From Paenibacillus puerhi (GTDB taxonomy: Bacteria; Bacillota; Bacilli; Paenibacillales; NBRC-103111): a stretch of DNA of 64,000 nucleotides. Positions within the stretch are counted from its first letter, which is position 1; each line of letters starts with the position of its first letter. The notes under the pieces were generated by a model. It did no database searches, had not been told where the DNA came from, and saw nothing but the letters and a program-made list of their open reading frames with translations. Position numbers and translations under genes: made by a program. The stretch covers positions 1-64,000 of the forward strand of contig NZ_WUWM01000009.1 in assembly GCF_009846885.1 (NCBI RefSeq), in the 5' to 3' direction. Below, piece by piece: positions 23,383-32,010 of the stretch.

Positions 23383-26232
23383 ATGGCCAAATATACGCCC
23401 ATGATGGAGCAGTACCTTGCCATTAAAGAAGAGGCGAAGGACGCTTTTTTATTCTTCCGGCTGGGAGATTTCTATGAAATGTTTTTCGAAGATGCGATAT
23501 TGGCGGCACGTGAGCTTGAAATCACGCTGACCGGCCGGGGCGGAGGGGCAGAGGAACGAATCCCGATGTGCGGCGTTCCCTATCATTCGGCCGACAACTA
23601 TATCGCCAGACTGGTAGAGAAGGGCTATAAGGTCGCCATCTGCGAGCAGGTGGAAAATCCGGCCGAGGCGAAAGGCGTCGTACGCCGGGAGATTGTGCGG
23701 ATCGTCACGCCGGGAACCGTGATGGATACAAGGTCGCTCAGCGAGACGGCCAACAACTATATCCTCGCCGTTCTGGCGGATGAAGCGGGCTATGGACTGG
23801 CCGCCTGCGACCTGTCCACCGGCGAGCTGTATGTGACGCGGCTGACCGGCTCGGCAGAGCGTCTGCTGGACGAGCTTAACGTGTACAATCCGTCCGAAAT
23901 ATTGGGCGAAAGCGGTTTGCTGGAGCAGATCCGCTCGGGGACGTCCGCTTTTCTGCGGACCGCTGTTCTGACGGAGAGGCGGCTGGGAGCGGCCGGCGAA
24001 GGCGGAGACGGAGACAGGCTGCAGCCGCTTACGGCCTACTTCCCGGACAAGCAGTTTGATTCGCTGCCCGAAGGCGGCAAAGCTGTGCTCGGTCTGCTGA
24101 TGGAATATTTGCAGGAGACCCAGAAGCGCTCGCTCGCCCACATCAAGCATATCCGCGTGTATGAGCCCGACCAGTTTATGATGATGGACCCGTTCACCCG
24201 GCGTAACCTGGAGCTTGTCGAGACGGTGAGGGACCGCTCGAAGAAGGGCTCGCTGCTGTGGCTGCTGGATAAAACGGTGACGGCTATGGGCGGCAGGCTG
24301 CTGCGCAAATGGATCGAAAAGCCGCTGATGCAGGCTTCCCTGATCGAGGAGCGGCTGGAGGCGGTCGACCGTCTGTACCATCAGCTGATTCTGCGCGACG
24401 AGCTGAAGCAGTCGCTTAAGGATGTGTACGATCTGGAGCGGCTCACCGCGCGGATCGCCTATGGCAGCGCCAATGCGCGGGACTTGGTCGCGCTGGGCTG
24501 CTCGCTTGCCCAGGTGCCGCAGCTGCGCGAGCTGTGTGCGGGTAGCGGCTCGGCTACGCTGGCTGCGCTGGCGGCGAGAATCGACCCGTGCGCGGATCTT
24601 CAGGAGCTGATCGCAAGCTCGATCGTGGACGAGCCTCCCGTGTCCGTGCGAGACGGAGGGATGATCCGGCCCGGCGTCAGCGAGCGGCTGGACCAGCTCC
24701 GGGAGGCCAATACGAACGGGAAGCAATGGCTGGCTGAGCTGGAGCGTCAGGAGCGCGAGCGTACCGGCATCAAATCGCTGAAAATCGGCTACAACAAAGT
24801 GTTCGGCTATTTCATCGAGGTCACCAAGTCCAATCTATCGGCATTGGAAGAGGGGCGCTACGAGCGCAAGCAGACCTTGGCCAACGCGGAACGCTTCGTT
24901 ACACCGGAGCTCAAGGAGAAGGAGACGCTCATTCTGGAAGCCCAGGAAGGCATGGTCGACCTGGAGTATGAGCTGTTCACACAGCTTCGCGAGCAGCTGG
25001 TCGCGCATCTCTCGCGGCTTCAGGGGCTGGCTGGCCTGATCGCGACGATCGATGTCTACCAGTCGCTCGCCCACGTAAGCGCAGCCCAGCGGTACAGCCG
25101 ACCGCAGATAGGGGAGTTCTACGGTCTCGAGATCGAGGTAGGCCGGCATCCGGTCGTCGAGGCGGTGCTGGAGGACGGCTCGTTCATCGCCAACGATACG
25201 TCCCTGACGCGCGACGGCGGCTCCATGCTGCTCATCACCGGTCCGAATATGGCCGGCAAAAGCACGTATATGCGCCAGGTTGCGATGATCAGCGTCATGG
25301 CTCAGATCGGATGCTTCGTCCCCGCCAGGCGGGCTGTCGTGCCGATCATCGACCGGATCTTTACCCGGATCGGAGCAGCGGACGATCTGATCGGCGGCCA
25401 GAGCACCTTTATGGTCGAGATGATGGATATCCAGGTAATGACCGAGAAGGCAACGGCGAAGAGTCTGGTCATCATCGACGAGCTGGGACGCGGCACGTCC
25501 ACCGGCGAAGGGATGGCTATCGCCCAGGCGGTGATCGAGTTTCTTCATGACCGGATCGGCTGCAAAACGCTGGTGTCGACCCACTTTCACGAGCTGGCTC
25601 ATCTGGAGGACAGTCTTCGCGACCTGCGCAACGGCTGTATGGCGGTGAAGGAGAGCGGACAGAACGTGACGTTCCTGCGCAAGCTGATCCCCGGTGCGGC
25701 GGATACCAGCTACGGGATTTACTGCGCTCAGATCGCCGGCTTGCCCGGCTCCATCATCGACCGCTCTTACGAGCTGCTCCATGCCTTCGAGGCGAGGACG
25801 GAGCTTGGGCAGGGCGAACGCCAGACTTCGGCGACTACAGAGCTCGCTGGCGTTGGTTCCTCTCCAAGCTCCCGCATCCGGCCCCCTGCAGGCGGCGAGA
25901 TACTAGGCGGAGCTGAAACGGACAGAGACGTATCGGGGCTTCCGCTTGAGGCTGCACGAGGAGTTGGCCGAGAAGTTGCCAGAGAGCCTGCAAGAGAGGA
26001 CCAAGCGCAGGTGCAGGAGCCAGTGCAGGCGGAGTCCAGGGAAGATTCGGATCGAAACGCGATCCAGCTCAGTTTATTTCCCGCCGAGGTCGCATCTCCC
26101 GACAAGCCGTCCAAGAGGGACGTCAAGGCGGACAAGGTGCTGGAGCAGCTTCGCGCTGCGGATCTGATGAATATGACGCCGATGACGGCAATGAATTTGA
26201 TTTACGAGCTAAAGAAGCAGTTGTCCGGCTAA
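23383..26232 (+). CDS. mutS: DNA mismatch repair protein MutS
   Basis: A 949-residue mismatch-recognition ATPase. The mismatch-wedge motif FYE is at residues 30-32 (FFRLGDFYEMFF). The core ATPase has Walker A GPNMAGKST (about residue 617), DDLIGGQSTFMVEM, Walker B VIIDELGRGTS and STHFHELAHLE. After residue 810 comes an unusually long, low-complexity linker of about 90 residues, then QLSLFPAE, which is a sliding-clamp binding motif, and a helical tail. I chose ATG 23383, seven bases after GGAGG; the open frame reaches 23266 without a ribosome site. It is separated from mutL by a protease gene. Confidence 0.95.
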   Translation: MAKYTPMMEQYLAIKEEAKDAFLFFRLGDFYEMFFEDAILAARELEITLTGRGGGAEERIPMCGVPYHSADNYIARLVEKGYKVAICEQVENPAEAKGVVRREIVRIVTPGTVMDTRSLSETANNYILAVLADEAGYGLAACDLSTGELYVTRLTGSAERLLDELNVYNPSEILGESGLLEQIRSGTSAFLRTAVLTERRLGAAGEGGDGDRLQPLTAYFPDKQFDSLPEGGKAVLGLLMEYLQETQKRSLAHIKHIRVYEPDQFMMMDPFTRRNLELVETVRDRSKKGSLLWLLDKTVTAMGGRLLRKWIEKPLMQASLIEERLEAVDRLYHQLILRDELKQSLKDVYDLERLTARIAYGSANARDLVALGCSLAQVPQLRELCAGSGSATLAALAARIDPCADLQELIASSIVDEPPVSVRDGGMIRPGVSERLDQLREANTNGKQWLAELERQERERTGIKSLKIGYNKVFGYFIEVTKSNLSALEEGRYERKQTLANAERFVTPELKEKETLILEAQEGMVDLEYELFTQLREQLVAHLSRLQGLAGLIATIDVYQSLAHVSAAQRYSRPQIGEFYGLEIEVGRHPVVEAVLEDGSFIANDTSLTRDGGSMLLITGPNMAGKSTYMRQVAMISVMAQIGCFVPARRAVVPIIDRIFTRIGAADDLIGGQSTFMVEMMDIQVMTEKATAKSLVIIDELGRGTSTGEGMAIAQAVIEFLHDRIGCKTLVSTHFHELAHLEDSLRDLRNGCMAVKESGQNVTFLRKLIPGAADTSYGIYCAQIAGLPGSIIDRSYELLHAFEARTELGQGERQTSATTELAGVGSSPSSRIRPPAGGEILGGAETDRDVSGLPLEAARGVGREVAREPAREDQAQVQEPVQAESREDSDRNAIQLSLFPAEVASPDKPSKRDVKADKVLEQLRAADLMNMTPMTAMNLIYELKKQLSG

Positions 26233-26315
26233 AGACGCAGGAGCGTATGACAGCTTGAGACCGACCGGATGGCTAGCAAGCTGCATTTCAATAGAGAGAA
26301 GAGGAAGCTGAACTT

Positions 26316-27770
26316 ATGAAATTGCTAAATAAAGGATACGTTTGGCGTCAGACGGCTGCGGCCGTATTGAGCTTGACGTTGGTCCTGCCTGCCGCCTTGC
26401 CGGCGGATGCGGCAACTTTGGTCATCGGAGGCAGCCCGGCAGAGCGTGCCAAGGAAGTACTGGAAAAGCTGGAGAGCCAGCATGTGAGCGCGCCGCAAGC
26501 GCAGAAGCTGTCCGACGCGGCGATCCAGGCGATGATCGAATCGCTGGGGGATCCTTATACGCAGTATTTCACTCCGGAGCAGTTGACGGAATTCGAGAAT
26601 TCCGTGGCCAATCGCTACGTGGGCATCGGCGTACGGGTAAGCCAGCAGCCCGATGGCGTCTATATCGCTCAAGTGTTCGACGGTCCTGCGCAGCAGGCAG
26701 GTATTCAAACAGGCGATGTTATCGTCAAGGTAGGAGACCAGTCAGTCGTTGGCGCCCCGCTGAGCGAAGCGACCTCCCGCATTATGGGCGAGCCGGGGAC
26801 GGAAGTGACGCTCCAGCTTATCCGGGACGGCGTTACGATCGAGAAAACCGTGAAACGGCAGCAGATACAAGTGCCTGTCGTAACGGGGCAGCGTTATGAC
26901 GGGGGCGTCGTTTATATCAGGGTGACGAGCTTCTCGAGCGATGCGGATGAACAGGTATCGGTGATGCTGGATTTTTTCAAATCCCAGGGCGAGATCAAGA
27001 GCCTGATCGTGGACCTTCGGGATAACCCGGGCGGGCTGCTGGATACAGCCAAGGAAATGGCCAGACTTTTCGTCAAGGAAGGCACGCTGATTCATACCAA
27101 GAATCGTAACGGTCTGGATGAGCCGGTGACGTTCTCCGGGGGGACGACTCAGTCTTTCCCTGTCTTTATGATGGTAAACGGTAGCAGCGCCAGCGCTTCC
27201 GAAGTGCTGACCGGGGCGCTTCAAGATTACAAGGCGGCTACGGCTATCGGTACAAAAACGTATGGCAAAGGCAGCGTACAAAATGTCATTCCCTTGGATC
27301 ATGGCGGCGCGCTGAAGGTCACGGTCGAGGAATACTTGACGCCGAATCAGCGGAAAGTGAATGCCGTCGGTCTGGAGCCGGACATTGCGGTGGAAGGCGG
27401 AGCGACTCCCGAGCTGCTGACTGCCCTGCGGACCGCGGGCGTCGGCTCGATCTCGCTGGAGCTTAAGCGGATCAATCTGTCCGTTAACGGCCATCCCGTC
27501 GAGGATTCGTTCCGCATCCTTCGCGAGAACGGCCTGACGTACGTCCCGGCACGCGTGCTCGCAGCGGTGCTCGGCGCAAAAGTGGAATGGAATGCGGCGG
27601 CCTCATCCGTTCAGCTCCTGTCTGCCGATGGCTCGGTCGTCTATACGCCTGAAGGCGCGGGCGGCAAGCTGCGGGACGGCACGATGTATATCAGTCTGGC
27701 TCAGGCGGCCGAAGCGTTCAAAACGCTGAAGTGGAGCGACGATGGACAGATCCTGAAGCTGGGCAGATAA
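26316..27770 (+). CDS. C-terminal processing peptidase (S41 family) with stalk domain
   Basis: A 484-residue exported serine protease. Signal peptide residues 1-32 (AAAVLSLTLVLPAALPADA); PDZ domain roughly 95-180 (VGIGVRV ... GIQTGDVIVKVG); S41 protease domain with catalytic Ser in NGSSASASEVLTG and Lys in TKTYGKGSVQ. The last 100 residues (LSVNGHPVEDSFRILREN, LTYVPARVLAAVLGAKVEWN) are a copper-amine-oxidase-N-like stalk domain, common in Paenibacillus wall proteins. Family members trim secreted or sporulation proteins. Located between mutS and mutL. Confidence 0.9.
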   Translation: MKLLNKGYVWRQTAAAVLSLTLVLPAALPADAATLVIGGSPAERAKEVLEKLESQHVSAPQAQKLSDAAIQAMIESLGDPYTQYFTPEQLTEFENSVANRYVGIGVRVSQQPDGVYIAQVFDGPAQQAGIQTGDVIVKVGDQSVVGAPLSEATSRIMGEPGTEVTLQLIRDGVTIEKTVKRQQIQVPVVTGQRYDGGVVYIRVTSFSSDADEQVSVMLDFFKSQGEIKSLIVDLRDNPGGLLDTAKEMARLFVKEGTLIHTKNRNGLDEPVTFSGGTTQSFPVFMMVNGSSASASEVLTGALQDYKAATAIGTKTYGKGSVQNVIPLDHGGALKVTVEEYLTPNQRKVNAVGLEPDIAVEGGATPELLTALRTAGVGSISLELKRINLSVNGHPVEDSFRILRENGLTYVPARVLAAVLGAKVEWNAAASSVQLLSADGSVVYTPEGAGGKLRDGTMYISLAQAAEAFKTLKWSDDGQILKLGR

Positions 27771-27830
27771 AAGCTTCCAGAAGGTGTGAAGCGGACATAA
27801 ACAGGCAATAAAGGGTAAGGAGCGGCGAAG

Positions 27831-29846
27831 ATGGGGAACATCAAACTTTTAGACGATCATATTGCGAACCAGATCGCTGCCGGCGAGGTCGTGGAGAGGC
27901 CCTCCTCCGTCGTGAAGGAGCTGGTCGAGAATGCGGTCGATGCCGGCAGCACACGGGTCGACGTGTCGATCGAGGAAGGCGGACTCGCCCTCATCCGGGT
28001 GACCGACAATGGCTATGGGATGGAGCCTGAGGATGGAGAGGCGGCATTTCTCCGTCACGCGACGAGCAAGATTGCCAGTGCCCATGATTTGTTTGCGATC
28101 CGCACCTTGGGCTTCCGTGGCGAGGCGCTGCCGAGTATTGCGGCCGTGGCGAAGGTGGAGTTGGTTACTTGCGCGAATACGAGCGGACTCGGCAGACGCA
28201 TCGTCATCGAAGGCGGCACGCTCGTCGACAAGTCTGACAAAGCTTCTTCCCGGGGAACCGATATCGCGGTGAGGGAGCTGTTCTATAACACGCCGGCACG
28301 GTTAAAATATATGAAGACGATCCAGACGGAGCTTGGCCATGTTACCGATTATATGTATCGGCTCGCGCTTGCTCACCCCGGCATCGCCTTCACCCTGAAG
28401 CATAACGGCAACACCCTGCTTCAGACGCTCGGCAACGGCGACCTGTTGAATACCGTGGCCGCCATCTATGGGACGGCCGTCGCCCGTTCGATGCTGAAGC
28501 TTGAAGGGGAGACGCTGGATTATAAGCTGACCGGCTTTATCTCCAAGCCGGAGCTGACCCGTGCCAACCGCGGGGGAATTACGACGGTTATCAATGGGCG
28601 CTACATCCGGAATTACACGCTGGCGCTTGCCCTACTGCAAGGCTATCACACGCTGCTGCCGATCAATCGGTACCCGATCGCCGTGCTGCATCTGCAGATG
28701 GACCCGGCGCTGATCGATGTGAATGTCCACCCGGCCAAGCTGGAGGCGCGCTTCAGCAAGGAGCAGGAGCTGATGCAATTCGTCGAGCGGGAGTCCCGCT
28801 CGGTGCTGTCCCGGCAGCGGCTTATTCCCGAAGCGGGACAAGGGGCTGTCCGCAAGCCGCGCGAGGCGCTTGTGCAGGAGCAGCTGGAGCTGTATCGCGG
28901 CGAGCAGCCGGGCCGTTCGCCCGAGCGGACCGAAGCCGCGTCGGGCAGCGCAGGAACAAGCGAGTCCCGCTGGCAGGCGAATTCTGGCGGGGGCGGGTCA
29001 GATTCTTCACTCGGGGCGGCCGTTCACGGCAGTAATGAAAGTACGCTCTATGCACGGACCAATCAGGGATTTGCGGAGACCGACACTCCGCGATCCGATT
29101 CCTTCGGCGCGAAAGACTCGGTACAGCGGGAAGCCCGCTATGAGCCAAGGCCAAGCGCGCGCTCCGAGAGCAGGCCGTCCGGCCGCGATGCGGCCGCCGC
29201 CTCCGAGGCGCTCGCGCGTTCGCTGACGCCGCGCGAGGAAGCCGTGCCGCCTCCGCTGCCTGCTTTCCCAAGGCTCAGCCCGATCGGGCAGCTGCACGGG
29301 ACGTATATGGTGGCGCAAAACGAAGAGGGGCTGTTCCTGATCGATCAGCATGCCGCACACGAGCGGATCAACTATGAGCACTATTATGAGATGTTCGGGA
29401 AGCCGGCCGAGGCCAGCCAGGAGCTGCTCGTGCCGATCACCCTGGAGTTTACTGCCGCGGAGGCGGGCAGGCTGCAGGAGAAGCTGCCGCAGCTGGAGCA
29501 GGCGGGCGTCTATCTGGAGCCGTTCGGGGGCGCTTCCTTTCTTGTCAGAGCTTATCCGCACTGGCTCCCGCCAGGGGAAGAGCAGTCGCTGATCGAGGAG
29601 ATGATCGAATGGCTGCTGTCCGAGAAGAAGCTCGTGGATATCGGCAAATTCCGCGAGAAGGCGGCTATTATGTGCTCTTGCAAAGCCTCGATCAAGGCCA
29701 ACCAAGCGATGGGAACGCTGGAGATGGAAGTGCTGCTGGATCGTCTGGCCGCATGCCGCAATCCTTATACCTGTCCTCACGGCAGGCCGATCGTGGTCAG
29801 CTTCTCGACCTATGAGCTGGAGAAAATGTTCAAGAGGGTGATGTAG
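27831..29846 (+). CDS. mutL: DNA mismatch repair protein MutL
   Basis: A 671-residue GHKL ATPase and endonuclease that couples MutS to strand removal. Motifs in order: ENAVDAGS, DNGYGM, HATSKI, GFRGEALPSI in the ATPase; VNVHPAKLEARF in the second domain; a disordered linker of about 150 residues rich in Ser, Arg, Glu and Gly; then the C-terminal endonuclease with DQHAAHERINYE (around residue 504), ACKASIKANQAM and CPHGRP. The DQHA and C-terminal motifs mean this is the nicking type of MutL, as in Bacillus. Overlaps nothing; the next gene starts two bases later. Confidence 0.95.
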   Translation: MGNIKLLDDHIANQIAAGEVVERPSSVVKELVENAVDAGSTRVDVSIEEGGLALIRVTDNGYGMEPEDGEAAFLRHATSKIASAHDLFAIRTLGFRGEALPSIAAVAKVELVTCANTSGLGRRIVIEGGTLVDKSDKASSRGTDIAVRELFYNTPARLKYMKTIQTELGHVTDYMYRLALAHPGIAFTLKHNGNTLLQTLGNGDLLNTVAAIYGTAVARSMLKLEGETLDYKLTGFISKPELTRANRGGITTVINGRYIRNYTLALALLQGYHTLLPINRYPIAVLHLQMDPALIDVNVHPAKLEARFSKEQELMQFVERESRSVLSRQRLIPEAGQGAVRKPREALVQEQLELYRGEQPGRSPERTEAASGSAGTSESRWQANSGGGGSDSSLGAAVHGSNESTLYARTNQGFAETDTPRSDSFGAKDSVQREARYEPRPSARSESRPSGRDAAAASEALARSLTPREEAVPPPLPAFPRLSPIGQLHGTYMVAQNEEGLFLIDQHAAHERINYEHYYEMFGKPAEASQELLVPITLEFTAAEAGRLQEKLPQLEQAGVYLEPFGGASFLVRAYPHWLPPGEEQSLIEEMIEWLLSEKKLVDIGKFREKAAIMCSCKASIKANQAMGTLEMEVLLDRLAACRNPYTCPHGRPIVVSFSTYELEKMFKRVM

Positions 29847-29848
29847 CG

Positions 29849-30625
29849 TTGTTCGTGACGACTTCCTATGAGCCGAACGGCGAGCAGCAAGAGCAGGCAA
29901 GGGCGCTGGCTCTGAAGTTTGGCGGACGCAGCCTGCAAAGGCGGCAGATGACGCTGGCTCAGCTGCGCGAACGCTTCGGCGAAGAGGACATATTGGTTAT
30001 TACCAAGGAACGGCTGGAGTTCCATCATGCCGGCCGTCAACCGCTTTTTTTTCATCCCAGCACGGCCAGCATCCGGGTCAAGCGCCTGTTGAAAGGAGAC
30101 CGGGACCCTCTTCTGGAGCTGTGCGGCACCAGGCCGGGAGACCGGGTTGTCGATTGCACAGCGGGACTTGGCTCCGATTCCATCGTCTTTTCGTTCGCTG
30201 TCGGTCCGCTAGGAGCCGTAACGGCGCTGGAAAGCGCGGAAGTCCCGGGCTATCTGCTCTCGGAGGGCATAAAGACCTATCATTCCGATGTGCCCGGGTT
30301 GAACGAAGCGATGCGCCGAATCGATGTTCAGACGGTGGATCATCTTGAATTTCTTCGGTCGCAGCCTGACGATAGCTTCGATATCGTGTACTTCGATCCC
30401 ATGTTCCGGAAGCCGATCACGGAATCGGCTTCGATCCGCGCGATTCGCGGGATTGCCGATGACCGGGAGCTCTCCCTCGAAGCGGTGAATGAAGCGAAGC
30501 GGGTGGCCCGCCGGGTTGTTGTGTTGAAGGAGCATCGGGACAGCCGGGAGTTCGAGCGGCTCGGCTTCCACGTAGAACGGCGTCCTTCGACAAAAATTGC
30601 ATATGGAGTGATAAGATGTTCGTAG
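29849..30625 (+). CDS. Class I SAM-dependent methyltransferase (RsmJ-like)
   Basis: A 258-residue methyltransferase. Motif I is VVDCTAGLGSDSIVFS, motif IV is FDIVYFDPMFRKP (a D-P-M-F variant of the DPPF/NPPY motif), and LVVLKEHRDS-like residues close the fold. The layout resembles RsmJ/DUF548 enzymes that methylate 16S rRNA, but substrate is not certain. It uses TTG 29849, eight bases after GAGGGTG. It is tightly packed between mutL and miaA, overlapping miaA by ten bases. Confidence 0.8.
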   Translation: MFVTTSYEPNGEQQEQARALALKFGGRSLQRRQMTLAQLRERFGEEDILVITKERLEFHHAGRQPLFFHPSTASIRVKRLLKGDRDPLLELCGTRPGDRVVDCTAGLGSDSIVFSFAVGPLGAVTALESAEVPGYLLSEGIKTYHSDVPGLNEAMRRIDVQTVDHLEFLRSQPDDSFDIVYFDPMFRKPITESASIRAIRGIADDRELSLEAVNEAKRVARRVVVLKEHRDSREFERLGFHVERRPSTKIAYGVIRCS

Positions 30626-31584
30626 CAGAAGAGCCGCCGGCAAGGCCCAGACTGCTGGTGCTGGTCGGGCCGACGGCTGTAGGCAAGACGAAGCTGAGCT
30701 TGTCGCTGGCTCAGCATTACGAGGCTGAGATCATATCAGGCGATTCTATGCAGGTTTATCGCGGCATGGATATCGGGACGGCCAAAGCGTCCAGCGAGGA
30801 GCTGGCGACCGTCAAGCACCATCTGATCGATATTCATGATCCGAACGAACCATTCTCGGTAGCCGAATTCCAGGATAGAAGCGTGCCTCTGATCCGCGAT
30901 ATCGACGGAAGGGGGAAGCTTCCGTTCATCGTCGGCGGGACCGGTTTGTACATCGAATCCGTCTGCTATAACTATCAATTCAGCGAAACCGGATCGGATG
31001 AAGCCTTCAGGGACGAGATGCAGCGGATCGCGGATCTCCAGGGCGCCGAAGCTCTGCATCAAAGGCTGCGGGAGATCGACCCCGAGTCCGCTCAGCGGCT
31101 CCATCCGAACGATGTGCGGCGGGTTATTCGAGCGCTTGAAATCTTCCAGCTGACGGGTGAGCGGATGTCCGAACAGCTCGGGCGGCAGAAAAGGACGACG
31201 CCCTACCGATTGTGCATCGTCGGGTTGACAATGGATAGAGCTATACTATATAAACGTATTGAAGAACGAATCGATCTGATGCTGGAGCAAGGCCTTGTGG
31301 AGGAGGTAAGCGGGCTGCTCGAACGCGGCGTAGATACTTCCGCGCTCTCTATGCAAGGACTTGGCTACAAGGAGATGGTAGCCTATCTGGAAGGCCGCCT
31401 GACGCTTGCGGAGGCAACGAATCTTCTGAAAAAAAATACGCGTCACTTTGCCAAAAGGCAGCTATCCTGGTTCCGCCATATGAAGGATATCGAATGGGTG
31501 AACGTGAGCGAAATGGCAGATTTTTCTACCCAGTTGCATGCCGTTCGTGGTATAATAGCAACTAAACTTAATCTGGACCGTTAA
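30616..31584 (+). CDS. miaA: tRNA dimethylallyltransferase MiaA
   Basis: A 322-residue enzyme that adds the dimethylallyl group to A37 of tRNAs reading U-starting codons. Visible motifs: [11 protein letters not shown] (P-loop, residues 18-28), [29 protein letters not shown], and the C-terminal [14 protein letters not shown] and KRQLSWFRH. It is the standard neighbour of hfq. The gene ends 22 bases before the hfq start and contains a probable hfq promoter in its last codons. Confidence 0.95.
   Translation: MFVAEEPPARPRLLVLVGPTAVGKTKLSLSLAQHYEAEIISGDSMQVYRGMDIGTAKASSEELATVKHHLIDIHDPNEPFSVAEFQDRSVPLIRDIDGRGKLPFIVGGTGLYIESVCYNYQFSETGSDEAFRDEMQRIADLQGAEALHQRLREIDPESAQRLHPNDVRRVIRALEIFQLTGERMSEQLGRQKRTTPYRLCIVGLTMDRAILYKRIEERIDLMLEQGLVEEVSGLLERGVDTSALSMQGLGYKEMVAYLEGRLTLAEATNLLKKNTRHFAKRQLSWFRHMKDIEWVNVSEMADFSTQLHAVRGIIATKLNLDR
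31547..31556 (+). promoter_or_regulatory. Extended -10 promoter candidate for hfq
   Basis: TGGTATAAT gives a perfect -10 with an extended TGn motif, about 50 bases before the hfq start and inside miaA. No good -35 at 17-base spacing is present. Confidence 0.45.
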
Positions 31585-31606
31585 CTATAACCGAGGGGGC
31601 CCATTG

Positions 31607-31849
31607 ATGAACAAGTCGATTAACATTCAGGACACATTTTTGAACCAATTGCGCAAGGAAAGCATTCCGGTCACCGTATATTTGACAAACGGATTCCAGA
31701 TCCGCGGAGTGATCCGCGCCTTCGATAACTTTACGATCATCATCGACAGCGAAGGCCGCCAGCAAATGGTTTACAAGCATGCGATATCGACATTCACCCC
31801 GCAGCGGGCCGTTTCGTTGATGCAGCAGCAAGACCCTGCAGGGGAGTAA
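31607..31849 (+). CDS. hfq: RNA-binding protein Hfq
   Basis: An 80-residue Sm-like RNA chaperone that forms a hexameric ring and binds sRNAs and mRNAs. Sm1 region: [21 protein letters not shown]; Sm2 region: [12 protein letters not shown] with the conserved YKHA. The C-terminal tail is short, as in Gram-positive Hfq. Start ATG 31607 with GAGGGGG upstream; an in-frame TTG precedes it. Confidence 0.95.
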   Translation: MNKSINIQDTFLNQLRKESIPVTVYLTNGFQIRGVIRAFDNFTIIIDSEGRQQMVYKHAISTFTPQRAVSLMQQQDPAGE

Positions 31850-31919
31850 GGGATAACCCGCGCAAACCTGCGAGCAACTTTTTGCCATCGAATCACGTCT
31901 ATTCGCATAGAACCCACGA

Positions 31920-31950
31920 AGAGCAACCCGTACCTGGGTTGTTCTTTGTT
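31920..31950 (+). terminator. Terminator of the miaA-hfq unit
   Basis: AGAGCAACCC pairs with GGGTTGTTCT (one wobble) and is followed by TTGTTT. Confidence 0.75.
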
Positions 31951-32010
31951 TGAGTTGACGAAACATCAGGTTAATATTCAGTCAAACAGACACAGAAAGG
32001 GAGTCGGGGC

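Noticed and set aside
23449-24726. 425-codon open frame on the minus strand
   Set aside because: Shadow of mutS, produced by GC-biased third positions.
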